Below, one piece after another: positions 21,749 through 30,027 of a stretch of 64,000 nucleotides of DNA (position 1 is the first letter of the stretch; each line of letters begins with the position of its first letter). This DNA is from Microlunatus capsulatus (GTDB lineage Bacteria; Actinomycetota; Actinomycetes; Propionibacteriales; Propionibacteriaceae). The translations under genes were made by a program, and so were the position numbers. The notes beneath the pieces were generated by a model. It was not told the DNA's origin. It worked only from the letters and a program-made list of their open reading frames with translations, and made no database searches. The stretch is from positions 3,472,001 to 3,536,000 of the forward strand of contig NZ_JAGIOB010000001.1 in assembly GCF_017876495.1 (NCBI RefSeq), in the 5' to 3' direction.

Positions 21749-23257
21749 CTAGCGGCTCATCGCGCGGGCGAGGGCGACCAGGGTGCGGACGCCGACGCCG
21801 GTGCCGCCGGCCGAGACGTAGCCGTAGGGCTTGCCCTCCAGGAAGGCCGGGCCCGCGATGTCCAGGTGGGCCCAGGGGGTGCCGTCGTCGACGAACTCGC
21901 GGAGGAAGGCCGCAGCGACCAGGGCGCCGCCGAAGCGGTCGCCGCCCGTCGACTTGAGGTCGGCCACCTTGGAGTCCAGCTTGGCGCGGGTCTCGCGGGG
22001 GATCGGGAGCTGCCAGAAGTCCTCGCCGGCCGCCTCGGCGGCGTCCAGGACCAGGTCGGCGGTCTCGTCGTCGGTGGCCATCAGGCCGGCGGTCCGGTCG
22101 CCCAGGGCGACCATGCAGGCACCGGTCAGGGTGGCGACGTCGACGACGAGGTCCGGGTGGTCCTCGTTGGAGCGGGCGAGCGCGTCGGCCATCACCAGCC
22201 GGCCCTCGGCGTCGGAGTTGCCGTTCTCCACCGTGGTGCCGCCGTAGATCGTCAGCACGTCGGAGGGCCGGTAGGCCGTGTCCGAGGGGAGGTTCTCGGC
22301 CAGCGCGCCGTACGCGGTGACCTGGACCGGCAGGCCCAGCTTCGCGATGGCGTGGGTGGCCGCCAGCACCGCCGCGGCCCCGGCCATGTCGCACTTCATC
22401 GTGTACATGCTGTCGCCGGGCTTGAGGCTCAGGCCGCCCGAGTCGAACGTGATGCCCTTGCCGACGAGGGCGAGGTGGCGGGTCGCGCCCTTCGGCTTGT
22501 AGCTCAGCCGGACCAGGCGGGGCGGCCGCGAGGAGCCGCCGCCGACGGCCAGCAGGCCGCCGTAGCCGCCCTTGACCAGCGCCGGGCCGTCCAGCACCTC
22601 GTAGCTGATCTTGCTGTCCTTGACGAGCGCCTTGACCTCCTCGGCCAGGGTCTCGGGGTAGAGCAGGTTCGGGGGGATGTTGACCCACTCCCGGGCGGTC
22701 AGCACCGCGGCCGCGACGACGGGCGCCACCTGGGTGACGTCGGCGCCGTCGACCGTGGTCGTGGTGCCGGCGTGCAGCACGGTCACCGCCGCGACGGCCG
22801 GGGCCGGGGCGGGCTTGCCGCTCACCGGCGCGTAGCGGTAGACGCCCAGCAGCGCGCCCTCGGCGACGGCCTGCAGCTCCTCCACCGTGGTGGTGCCGAA
22901 GCCGAGCGCCGCGGTCAGCGGTCCGCCTTCCGCGGCCAGCGCGCCGAGGTAGGCGGTGCTGGCGCCGGCGGCGCGGCGCAGGTCCTCGGCGTCGGGCCGG
23001 CCCTCGCCCAGGCCCGTGACCACCAGGCGGGGACCGCCGTCGACGGCCGGCAGGGTGCGGGTGGTGCCGGCCGACGCCTTCGCGCCGACGGAGGTGGCCA
23101 GCGCGGCGACGCCGGTCCCGAGCCGGCGCTGGTAGGCCGCCTCGACGTCGGGCGGCAGGCCCTGCAGGCCCTCCTCGGACAGGCCGACCACGAGCACGTC
23201 GACCGTCGTCGGCAGGTCCGGGGCGACGGTCAGGGAGGGGAGGACTGGAGTGCTCAC
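21749..23257 (-). CDS. pepA: Leucyl aminopeptidase (M17)
   Basis: A 502-residue cytosolic metalloaminopeptidase that removes N-terminal residues, preferably Leu, with two divalent metals. The M17 signature NSDAEGRLVMADAL is present near residue 330. The metal/lysine segment is LVGKGITFDSGGLSLKPG near residue 260, with MKCDMAGAAAVLAA after it. The N-terminal 160 residues form the macro-like M17 N domain. Length is normal. It lies in the conserved block between lpdA and gcvT and is divergent from gcvT across about 130 bp. Confidence 0.96.
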   Translation of the reverse strand: MSTPVLPSLTVAPDLPTTVDVLVVGLSEEGLQGLPPDVEAAYQRRLGTGVAALATSVGAKASAGTTRTLPAVDGGPRLVVTGLGEGRPDAEDLRRAAGASTAYLGALAAEGGPLTAALGFGTTTVEELQAVAEGALLGVYRYAPVSGKPAPAPAVAAVTVLHAGTTTTVDGADVTQVAPVVAAAVLTAREWVNIPPNLLYPETLAEEVKALVKDSKISYEVLDGPALVKGGYGGLLAVGGGSSRPPRLVRLSYKPKGATRHLALVGKGITFDSGGLSLKPGDSMYTMKCDMAGAAAVLAATHAIAKLGLPVQVTAYGALAENLPSDTAYRPSDVLTIYGGTTVENGNSDAEGRLVMADALARSNEDHPDLVVDVATLTGACMVALGDRTAGLMATDDETADLVLDAAEAAGEDFWQLPIPRETRAKLDSKVADLKSTGGDRFGGALVAAAFLREFVDDGTPWAHLDIAGPAFLEGKPYGYVSAGGTGVGVRTLVALARAMSR

Positions 23258-23385
23258 GTACGACGTTCCTCTCGAGTGGTGCGGCGCCCGACCCGTCCGG
23301 CCGGGCGCGGTGCTCAGGCTAGCCCGGGGTCCTGGGCCCGCTTGCGATAGGTTCGCCGGGGACCGGACGAGAGGTGGAGGTGGCT

Positions 23386-24537
23386 GTGCAGGCCGAGGCT
23401 GTGCCGACTGAGGGGGCGTCGCCGGGCGACGCCGGGACCGGGCTCCGCCGCTCGCCGCTGCACGACCGCCACGTGGGGGCCGGCGCCAAGTTCGCCGCCT
23501 TCGGGGGCTGGTCGATGCCGCTGGAGTACGGCGGGGCCGGCGTGCTGGCCGAGCACACCGCCGTCCGCACCGCCGTCGGGCTCTTCGACGTCAGCCACCT
23601 GGGCAAGGCGCGGGTCTCCGGCCCCGGCGCTGCCGCCTTCGTCAACCGCTGCCTGACCGCCGACCTCGACCGGATCGGGCCCGGGCAGGCGCAGTACACC
23701 CTCATCTGCAACGACGACGGCGGCGTGGTCGACGACCTCATCGCCTACCTCGTCGGGCCCGACGAGGTGTTCCTCATCCCCAACGCCGCCAACGGCGCCC
23801 AGGTGGTGGCCATGCTCCGCGCCGCCGCGCCCGAGGGCGTCACCGTGGTCGACGAGCACGACGACCACGCCGTGCTGGCGGTCCAGGGCCCGCAGGCCGA
23901 CGAGGTGCTGGCCGGCGCCGGCCTGCCCGTCGGGCACGCCTACATGTCCTTCGTCGTCGTCGAGCACGCGGGCGCGCCGCTCATCGTCTGCCGGACCGGC
24001 TACACCGGGGAGCGCGGCTACGAGCTGGTCACCCCGTCGGCTGCCGCCCCGGCCGTCTGGGACGCCGTCGTCGCGGCGGGTGAGCCCTACGGCCTGCAGC
24101 CCGCCGGGCTGGGCGCCCGGGACACCCTGCGCACCGAGATGGGCTACCCGCTGCACGGCCAGGACCTCTCGCCCGTGATCACGCCCGTGCAGGCGCGGCT
24201 GGGCTGGGCCGTCGGCTGGAAGAAGCCGGAGTTCTTCGGCGCCGCCGCGCTGCGGGCGGAGAAGGAGGCCGGGCCCAGCCGCGTGCTGCGCGGGATCCGG
24301 GCCGTCGGCCGCGGCATCCCGCGGCCGGGCATGGTCGTCCGCGATGCCGAGGGAGCCGCCGTCGGCCTCGTCACCTCCGGCACGTTCTCCCCGACGCTGA
24401 AGTCCGGCATCGGGCTGGCCCTGCTGGACCCCCGGCTGGCCGAGGACGACGCCGTCACCGTCGACGTCCGGCAGCGCCGCGAGGGCTTCCTCGTCACCCG
24501 CCCGCCGTTCGTGACCACCGGCGTCCGCGAGCCGTGA
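23386..24537 (+). CDS. gcvT: Aminomethyltransferase, glycine cleavage T protein
   Basis: About 383 residues. It transfers the aminomethyl carbon from lipoyl-H protein to tetrahydrofolate and releases ammonia. Recognisable parts are [20 protein letters not shown] at the start, [35 protein letters not shown], the folate-site [13 protein letters not shown] near residue 210, and [21 protein letters not shown] choose the GTG at 23386 because GGAGG lies five nt upstream; an in-frame GTG at 23374 overlaps that ribosome site. No glycine riboswitch-like sequence was seen upstream, and gcvP/gcvH are absent here. Confidence 0.93.
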   Translation: MQAEAVPTEGASPGDAGTGLRRSPLHDRHVGAGAKFAAFGGWSMPLEYGGAGVLAEHTAVRTAVGLFDVSHLGKARVSGPGAAAFVNRCLTADLDRIGPGQAQYTLICNDDGGVVDDLIAYLVGPDEVFLIPNAANGAQVVAMLRAAAPEGVTVVDEHDDHAVLAVQGPQADEVLAGAGLPVGHAYMSFVVVEHAGAPLIVCRTGYTGERGYELVTPSAAAPAVWDAVVAAGEPYGLQPAGLGARDTLRTEMGYPLHGQDLSPVITPVQARLGWAVGWKKPEFFGAAALRAEKEAGPSRVLRGIRAVGRGIPRPGMVVRDAEGAAVGLVTSGTFSPTLKSGIGLALLDPRLAEDDAVTVDVRQRREGFLVTRPPFVTTGVREP

Positions 24538-24869
24538 GCACCCCGGTCGTGCGCGGGCCCCGGCGCCGCGCGGTGGTCGCCCACGCCGTCGTCGTCCTCG
24601 TGGGCCTGCTGGTGCTGCTCTACCCGTTCACCCTCGGCGCCTCGCCCGACGTCACCTGCCGGGGGACGACGATGCGGCCCGGTGACGTCTGCGCCAAGGC
24701 CGGCGACGTCGGCACCCAGAGCTACGAGCAGCGGGCGGCGGCGGTCCGCGGCGCCCGACCGGTGATCGCCGTCGGCGGGCTGCTGCTGGCCGGCTTCGGG
24801 GTCGTGCTGCTGACCGGGGAGCTCCGCCGCCCCGGCACGCCGGAGCCGACCGGGCCCGCCGCGGTCTAG
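24534..24869 (+). CDS. Small hypothetical membrane protein (111 aa)
   Basis: Two hydrophobic helices, near residues 15-35 ([19 protein letters not shown]) and 78-95 ([17 protein letters not shown]), flank an outer loop with two cysteines ([19 protein letters not shown]) that could form a disulfide. GTG overlaps the gcvT stop by four nt, so it is translationally coupled to gcvT. No family recognised. Its stop shares CTAG with the convergent NUDIX stop. Confidence 0.7.
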   Translation: MSTPVVRGPRRRAVVAHAVVVLVGLLVLLYPFTLGASPDVTCRGTTMRPGDVCAKAGDVGTQSYEQRAAAVRGARPVIAVGGLLLAGFGVVLLTGELRRPGTPEPTGPAAV

Positions 24870-25351
24870 CGCTCGAACCGCGTCCGCGCGGTCTCCTCCA
24901 GCGCGGCCGCGATCCGCTGGTGCTGCCGGGCGTCCATCGGCGGCAGCGCGTCGAGGTCGGCCCAGCGGACCTCCGTCGACTCCTCGTCGCCCACCCCGGC
25001 CTCGCCGGAGACGTAGCGGCAGCGGAAGACCGACGTCAGGTACTGGCAGCGGTCGCCGTTCGGGTACTCCAGCGGCGGGTCGGCGACGACCCACGCCAGC
25101 CGCTCCGCGACCGCGACGACGCGCGTCTCCTCGAGCAGCTCCCGCTCGACGGTGGTGGCCGGCTGCTCACCGGGCTCGACGATGCCGGCCGGCAGGCTCC
25201 AGGTGCCGTCGTCGGAGCGGCGGACCAGCAGGAGGTGGCGGCGGCCGGGCTCGAGGTCGTCGCGGACGACGACGCCGCAGACGCCCGGCAGCAGGAGCAG
25301 GCCGTGCCCGAGGCTGCGGCGGAGCTCCAGGATGTAGGCGGGGGTCGGCAC
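24866..25351 (-). CDS. NUDIX hydrolase
   Basis: A 161-residue protein with a Nudix box running GIVEPGEQPATTVEREL then LEETR, matching the GX5EX7REUXEE pattern that binds metal and hydrolyses nucleoside diphosphate-linked substrates. The rest is an alpha/beta Nudix fold with VCGVVVRDDLEPGRRHLLLV before the box. Substrate unknown; 8-oxo-dGTP or ADP-ribose type pyrophosphatases have this size. The GTG start has TAGGAT seven nt upstream and no ribosome site. Its last four nt overlap the convergent membrane-protein gene. Confidence 0.88.
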   Translation of the reverse strand: MPTPAYILELRRSLGHGLLLLPGVCGVVVRDDLEPGRRHLLLVRRSDDGTWSLPAGIVEPGEQPATTVERELLEETRVVAVAERLAWVVADPPLEYPNGDRCQYLTSVFRCRYVSGEAGVGDEESTEVRWADLDALPPMDARQHQRIAAALEETARTRFER

Positions 25352-25358
25352 CCGGCCG

Positions 25359-25364
25359 ATCCTA
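25359..25364 (-). promoter_or_regulatory. -10 box of a likely leaderless promoter for the NUDIX gene
   Basis: TAGGAT on the minus strand seven nt before the GTG at 25351, just downstream of the palindrome that ends the previous unit. Confidence 0.45.
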
Positions 25365-25399
25365 GGGCGGGGGCGCGGCCGGGCCCTCTGCCCCGCGAT

Positions 25400-25439
25400 C
25401 CGGGCGCGCCGCCGTCGTCGACGACGGCGGCGCGCCCGG
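25400..25439 (-). terminator. Perfect 40-nt palindrome
   Basis: Positions 25400-25419 are the exact reverse complement of 25420-25439 (arm CCGGGCGCGCCGCCGTCGTC). As RNA it folds to a stem of about 18 pairs with a minimal loop. It lies seven nt after the stop of the 70-aa gene, so it probably ends the aldo/keto reductase operon. Confidence 0.7.
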
Positions 25440-25445
25440 GCGCCG

Positions 25446-25658
25446 TCAGGCCGGGTCCAGCCCCATCGGCCCGTAGACCAGCCGGTCCGCCTCGTGCAGG
25501 CTCACCGACCGGACGCCGGCCTCGCGGAGCTCGGGGTAGAACTCCCCGAGCCACGTCTCGGCCTCGCCCTGGCTGGGGAACGTGCGGTCCAGCGACCCGT
25601 CACCCGGGTCCTGGTCGGCGGTCCAGCGCCACGGGCCGGCCGTGCTGGGAGCGGCCAC
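25446..25658 (-). CDS. Small conserved hypothetical protein (70 aa)
   Basis: A 70-residue acidic, tryptophan-rich protein. It begins with GPWRWTADQDP, then LDRTFPSQGEAETWLGEFYP, LREAGVRSVSLHEADRLVYG. It starts three nt after the aldo/keto reductase stop and ends just before a perfect palindrome, so it is the last gene of that operon. I recall similar short proteins in many actinobacteria. No function known. Confidence 0.75.
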   Translation of the reverse strand: MAAPSTAGPWRWTADQDPGDGSLDRTFPSQGEAETWLGEFYPELREAGVRSVSLHEADRLVYGPMGLDPA

Positions 25659-25661
25659 GGC

Positions 25662-26675
25662 TCAGGTCAGCCGCGACGTCGGCGAGGCCTCGCCGACCTT
25701 GGAGCCGTCGGAGTCGACGACGTCGCCCAGGGCCTCGTCGATGCCCTTCAGCGTCTCGGCCGAGAGCTTCTTGCCGGCGGCCGCGGCGTTGTCGTGCACC
25801 TGCTCCGGACGCGAGCCGCCCGTGATCGCCGAGGCGATGTTGTCGTTCTGGAGCACCCAGGCGACGGCGAGCTGGGCCATGGTCAGGCCCTCCGCCTCCG
25901 CCAGCGGGGCCAGCTGCTGGACGCGGGTGAGGACCTCGTCCTTGAGCGAGCCCTTGATGAAGTTGGCGCCGCCACCCGCGGTGTCGGTCGCCCGGGAGCC
26001 CTCCGGCGCCGGCTGGCCCGGCTTGTACTTGCCGGTGAGGATCCCCTGGTCGATCGGGGAGAAGACGACCTGGCTGATGCCCAGCTCGCGCGAGGTCGGC
26101 ACGACCTCGGCCTCGATGATCCGGTAGAGGGCGTTGTACTTCGGCTGGTTCGAGACCAGCTGCACCCCGAGGTCCTGCGCGAGCGCGTGACCGGCGCGCA
26201 GCTGCTCCGGCGTCCACTCGCTGACGCCGATGTAGAGGGCCTTGCCCGCGCGGACGACGTCGGCGAAGGCCTGCATGGTCTCCTCCAGCGGCGTCTCGTG
26301 GTCGTAGCGGTGCGCCTGGTAGAGGTCGACGTAGTCGGTGCGCAGCCGCTTGAGCGAGGCGTTGATCGACTCGGAGATGTGCTTGCGCGACAGGCCCGTG
26401 TCGTTGGGCCCCTTCGGGCCGGTGGGGAAGAAGACCTTCGTGAAGATCTCCAGGCTCTCCCGCCGCTCGCCGGCCAGGGCGTCGCCGAGGATCGTCTCGG
26501 CCTTGCCGTTGGCGTAGACGTCAGCGGTGTCGAACGTCGTGATGCCGGCCTCCAGGGCGGCGCGGACGCAGGCCGTGGCCTGGTCGGCCTCCACCTGCGA
26601 GCCGTGCGTCACCCAGTTGCCGTAGCTGATCTCGGAGACCTTGAGTCCGCTGTTGCCGAGATACCTGAACTCCAT
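25662..26675 (-). CDS. Aldo/keto reductase (Kv-beta/YghZ-like)
   Basis: About 337 residues in a TIM-barrel NADPH-dependent oxidoreductase. The ATG at 26675 gives the family-typical M-E-F-R-Y-L-G start; the upstream extension looks non-coding. The catalytic tetrad is visible: Asp and Tyr in TFDTADVYANG, Lys in LEIFTKVFFP, and His in LYQAHRYDHETP. NADPH contacts appear in VVFSPIDQGILTGKYKPG and ITGGSRPEQVHDNA near the C-terminus. The similarity is to potassium-channel beta-subunit-like reductases. The natural substrate is unknown. It is the first gene of a two-gene unit. Confidence 0.9.
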   Translation of the reverse strand: MEFRYLGNSGLKVSEISYGNWVTHGSQVEADQATACVRAALEAGITTFDTADVYANGKAETILGDALAGERRESLEIFTKVFFPTGPKGPNDTGLSRKHISESINASLKRLRTDYVDLYQAHRYDHETPLEETMQAFADVVRAGKALYIGVSEWTPEQLRAGHALAQDLGVQLVSNQPKYNALYRIIEAEVVPTSRELGISQVVFSPIDQGILTGKYKPGQPAPEGSRATDTAGGGANFIKGSLKDEVLTRVQQLAPLAEAEGLTMAQLAVAWVLQNDNIASAITGGSRPEQVHDNAAAAGKKLSAETLKGIDEALGDVVDSDGSKVGEASPTSRLT

Positions 26676-26793
26676 GTCCAACCTTCCGCGTCGAGGGTCG
26701 GGCGGCTGCGAGCCGCCCACCCGCACAGTCAAGCGGTCGGTGCTGACACTCCTGCGCGCGGGGTTGCCCCGACGGGACGGGAGCGGGAGACGC

Positions 26794-27360
26794 TCAGTAG
26801 GTGTCGCCGCGCTTGAGCCGCGGGGCGGGCATCCGGAACCGGCGGATCTGGATGGAGCGGTTGACGCCGTACATCATCAGGCCGCGGGTCGGGGCGCCCG
26901 GCAGCCGGTCGGCCAGCACCCGCTTGAAGCCGCGCCACAGGAAGTAGCAGTCGGCCAGGACCGCCAGGATGAAGACGTACATGAGGATCGTGGTGATGGC
27001 GCTGACGGTGGGGTAGACCGCGGTCAGGAAGCTCAGCGCGAGGATGACCACCAGGCTGGGCAGCAGGAACTCCCCGAGGCTGAACCGGGTGTCGACGTAG
27101 TCGCGCATCAGCGCCTTCTCCGGAGCCGCCTCCCGGGCGCTGAGGGTGCGCATCCGCGCCGCGCGGTTCTGCTGCGACGCCGCCCGCCGGGCCTCCTTAG
27201 GGCTCAGCGTGCGGTTGACCCGCTCGCGCCGCGCGGCCTCCGCCTCCCGGCGGGTGGGGGTGGGCCGGTCCTTCTTCGCGCCCGGCGTCGGCGCGGGCGC
27301 CGGGGCCGGGGCGGTCGGGGTCGGCTCGGTGCCCTCGCTGCTCCGTCGGAAGAGTGCCAC
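26794..27360 (-). CDS. DUF3043 membrane protein
   Basis: A 188-residue protein with a Pro/Ala-rich and then very basic N-terminus (PTPTRREAEAARRERVNR), RDYVDTRFSLGEFLLPSLVV leading into the first helix, and a second helix ILMYVFILAVLADCYFLWRG. This is the DUF3043 layout, widespread in actinobacteria with no assigned function. The basic N-terminal half is likely cytoplasmic. It is divergent from pspA with a 157-bp shared upstream region, and GAGAAT lies six nt before its GTG. Confidence 0.87.
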   Translation of the reverse strand: MALFRRSSEGTEPTPTAPAPAPAPTPGAKKDRPTPTRREAEAARRERVNRTLSPKEARRAASQQNRAARMRTLSAREAAPEKALMRDYVDTRFSLGEFLLPSLVVILALSFLTAVYPTVSAITTILMYVFILAVLADCYFLWRGFKRVLADRLPGAPTRGLMMYGVNRSIQIRRFRMPAPRLKRGDTY

Positions 27361-27517
27361 CCCGGGATTCTCTCAGGGGTTCCCCCCGAAACCGAAACCC
27401 TGGCCGGGGGAGGGTCGCCGGGGCTGCGCCGCCGCCGGGGCGCGAGATACGGTGGAGATCTGTGAGCGACGGTGTCGCCGCGGTACGACGCAACCCGGGA
27501 AGGACCAGCTGACCCCT

Positions 27518-28354
27518 ATGAGCGGCATCTTTTCGCGCATCTCCATGATCTTCCGAGCCAAGACCGACCAGGCCCTGGACAAGATGGAGGACCCCCGCCA
27601 GACGCTGGACTACTCCTACCAGCGCCAGCTGGAGCTCCTGCAGAAGGTCCGCCGCGGGGTGGCCGACGTGGCCACCAGCCGCAAGCGGGTCGAGCTGCAG
27701 GCCACCCAGCTCAGCACGCAGGCCGACAAGCTCACCCAGCAGGCGCAGAAGGCGCTCGAGGTCGGCCGTGAGGACCTCGCCCGGGAAGCGCTCACCCGCC
27801 GCTCGGGCATCCAGCAGCAGATGAGCGACCTCCAGGCCCAGCACGCGCAGCTGCAGGGCGAGGAGGAGAAGCTCACCCGGGCCAGCCAGCGGCTGCAGGC
27901 CAAGGTCGACGCCTTCCGCACCAAGAAGGAGACCATCAAGGCCTCCTACTCCGCCGCCGAGGCGCAGACGCGCATCAACGAGGCGTTCTCCGGCATCAGC
28001 GAGGAGATGGGCGACGTCGGGCTGGCCATCCAGCGGGCCGAGGACAAGACCCAGCAGATGCAGGCGCGGGCCGGGGCGATCGACGAGCTCCTCGCCAGCG
28101 GCGCGCTCGACGACCCGACCGGCACCGCCAAGGACGACATCACCCTCGAGCTCGAGCAGCTGGCCTCCACCAGCGACGTCGAGGACGAGCTGGCGCGGAT
28201 GCGCGCGTCGCTGCCGTCCGGCTCCGGGGGCGCCCAGCCGGCGATCGGCGGCCAGCCCGCCGGCCAGGCCCAGCCGGTCCCGCCGGTGCAGACCGGCTAC
28301 ACCGCGCCGCAGACCCAGCCGGAGGCCCAGCCGAACGCGGGCGACCTCCGATGA
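27518..28354 (+). CDS. pspA: PspA/IM30 family membrane-stress protein
   Basis: A 278-residue protein. Residues 1-215 form the long helical coiled coil of PspA/IM30/Vipp1: SRISMIFRAKTDQALDKMED, then DYSYQRQLELLQKVRRGVAD and AEAQTRINEAFSGISEEMGD. An unstructured Gly/Pro/Gln tail of about 60 residues follows, longer than in E. coli PspA. Such proteins bind stressed inner membranes and oligomerise. The next gene encodes the PspAA partner with a four-nt overlap, the actinobacterial version of the system. A TACGGT box lies about 70 nt upstream. Confidence 0.93.
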   Translation: MSGIFSRISMIFRAKTDQALDKMEDPRQTLDYSYQRQLELLQKVRRGVADVATSRKRVELQATQLSTQADKLTQQAQKALEVGREDLAREALTRRSGIQQQMSDLQAQHAQLQGEEEKLTRASQRLQAKVDAFRTKKETIKASYSAAEAQTRINEAFSGISEEMGDVGLAIQRAEDKTQQMQARAGAIDELLASGALDDPTGTAKDDITLELEQLASTSDVEDELARMRASLPSGSGGAQPAIGGQPAGQAQPVPPVQTGYTAPQTQPEAQPNAGDLR

Positions 28355-28635
28355 TCGTCCGGATCCTCGGCGAGGGCCAGTGGCGGATCGAGGACGCCGT
28401 CGTCGCGGACCTCAACCGCCTCGACGACGAGGTCGAGCAGGCCGTCGGCACCGGCGACCAGGCCGAGCTGGACCGGGCGCTGCACGCGCTGCTCGAGGAG
28501 GTCCGCACCCAGGGGACGACGGTGCCGGACGACGAGCTGTCCGACTCCGACCTCATCCTCCCGGCTGCGGGCTCCACCCTGGAGGACGTCCGCGCGCTGC
28601 TGGACGCCTCCGACGAGGGCCTGATCCCGGGCTGA
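28351..28635 (+). CDS. pspAA: PspA-associated protein PspAA
   Basis: A 94-residue acidic protein with the PspAA pattern MIVRILGEGQWRI, LNRLDDEVEQAVGTGDQA, LLEEVRTQGTTVPDDELSDS and DLILPAAGSTLEDVRALL. Its ATG overlaps the pspA stop (ATGA), so translation is coupled and the proteins probably act together at the membrane. The biochemical role is not established. A strong shared hairpin follows. Confidence 0.9.
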   Translation: MIVRILGEGQWRIEDAVVADLNRLDDEVEQAVGTGDQAELDRALHALLEEVRTQGTTVPDDELSDSDLILPAAGSTLEDVRALLDASDEGLIPG

Positions 28636-28670
28636 GGACGGCGGCGCCCCACGGCGCGCCACGTACGGCA

Positions 28671-28704
28671 CGAGGGCCGGCCCGGTGACCCGGGCCGGCC
28701 CTCG
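28671..28704. terminator. Shared hairpin between pspAA and nadA
   Basis: A perfect 15-bp stem, CGAGGGCCGGCCCGG (28671-28685) with its complement at 28690-28704, and a TGAC loop. It lies 35 nt after pspAA and 25 nt after nadA on the other strand, so it can serve both convergent units. There is no U-tract. Confidence 0.75.
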
Positions 28705-28729
28705 TCGTCGTCCGGGGGTGGAGGGTCCG

Positions 28730-29923
28730 TCAGTCTTTCGCCGTCTCGCCCGGCAGCTCCAGCATCCGCTGCAGCGCGGCGAGCGCGAACCGCTCCGTCT
28801 CGCGGTCGACGGTGATCTGGTTGACGACCTGGCCGGCGGCCAGGTTCTCCAGCGTCCAGACCAGGTGCGGCAGGTCGATCCGGTTCATGGTGGCGCAGTA
28901 GCAGACGTGCTGCTCCAGGAACGTGATGCTCTGCTCCGGGTGCGCCCGGGCCAGCCGCTGCACCAGGTTGAGCTCAGTCCCGATGGCCCACGAGGAGCCG
29001 GCCGGGGCCTGCTCGACGGTCTTGATGATGAACTCGGTCGAGCCGACGAGGTCGGCGGCGAGGACCACCTCGTGCTGGCACTCGGGGTGGACGAGGACCT
29101 GCACCCCGGGCACCCGGCGGCGGACGTCGTGCACGGCGTCGAGGGTGAACCGCCCGTGCACCGAGCAGTGGCCCTTCCACAGGATCACCGTCGCGGCCCG
29201 CAGCTGCTCGGGGGTGAGGCCGCCGCCGGGGCGGTGCGGGTCGAAGACGACGCAGTCGTCCAGCCCCAGGCCGAGGTCGAGCACGGCGGTGTTGCGGCCG
29301 AGGTGCTGGTCGGGCAGGAACAGCACCTTCTCCCCGCGGCGGAACGCCCACTCCAGCACTGACTTCGCGTTGGAGGAGGTGCAGACGACGCCGTCGTGGC
29401 GGCCGCAGAAGGCCTTGATGTCGGCGGAGGAGTTCATGTAGGTGACCGGCACGGTGACGTCGGCGACCCCGGCGTCGGCCAGCACGTCCCAGGCGTCCTC
29501 CACCTGCGCCAGCCGGGCCATGTCGGCCATCGAGCAGCCGGCGGCCAGGTCGGGCAGGACCACGCGCTGGCTGTCCGCGGTGAGGATGTCGGCGGACTCG
29601 GCCATGAAGTGGACGCCGCAGAAGACGATGAACTCGGCGTCGGGCCGGGCCGCGGCCTCCCGCGCCAGCTTGAAGGAGTCACCCGTCACGTCGGCGAACT
29701 GGATGACCTCGTCGCGCTGGTAGTGGTGGCCCAGCACGAACAGCCGCTCGCCGAGGGCAGCCTTCGCGCGGCGGGCGCGCTCCACCAGCGCCGGGTCCGA
29801 CGCCGGCGGCAGCTCGCCGGGGCACTCGACCCCCCGCTCGGAGCGCGGGTCGGCCTCGCGGCCGAGGACGTGGAGCGACAGCGGCGTCGGCGTGCGAGGA
29901 CCCGCCTGCGGGGTGGTGGTCAC
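28730..29923 (-). CDS. nadA: Quinolinate synthase
   Basis: A 397-residue 4Fe-4S enzyme that condenses iminoaspartate and dihydroxyacetone phosphate to quinolinate in NAD synthesis. Visible family segments are GHHYQRDEVIQFADVTGDSF, VFCGVHFMAESADIL with a cluster cysteine, PDLAAGCSMADMA, and a DGVVCTSSNAKSVLEWAFRR cysteine loop. HPECQHEVVLAADLVGSTEF and CYCATMNRIDLPHL follow near the end. Length is typical of the long actinobacterial form. nadB and nadC are not in the window, so nadA stands alone. Confidence 0.95.
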   Translation of the reverse strand: MTTTPQAGPRTPTPLSLHVLGREADPRSERGVECPGELPPASDPALVERARRAKAALGERLFVLGHHYQRDEVIQFADVTGDSFKLAREAAARPDAEFIVFCGVHFMAESADILTADSQRVVLPDLAAGCSMADMARLAQVEDAWDVLADAGVADVTVPVTYMNSSADIKAFCGRHDGVVCTSSNAKSVLEWAFRRGEKVLFLPDQHLGRNTAVLDLGLGLDDCVVFDPHRPGGGLTPEQLRAATVILWKGHCSVHGRFTLDAVHDVRRRVPGVQVLVHPECQHEVVLAADLVGSTEFIIKTVEQAPAGSSWAIGTELNLVQRLARAHPEQSITFLEQHVCYCATMNRIDLPHLVWTLENLAAGQVVNQITVDRETERFALAALQRMLELPGETAKD

Positions 29924-30027
29924 CGGCGCAATCTACTCCCGGGCCGGGCCCGGACCGCCCGCTCGCGCTGGGATCCGGCTCACACCCGGCCCGGCCACCC
30001 GCGCCCCGGCGGAGGGCGGCTGCCAGG

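Noticed and set aside
23258-23385. Glycine riboswitch before gcvT
   Set aside because: The 128-bp gap lacks the conserved aptamer bases. Only a TAGGTT-like -10 and a ribosome site are seen.
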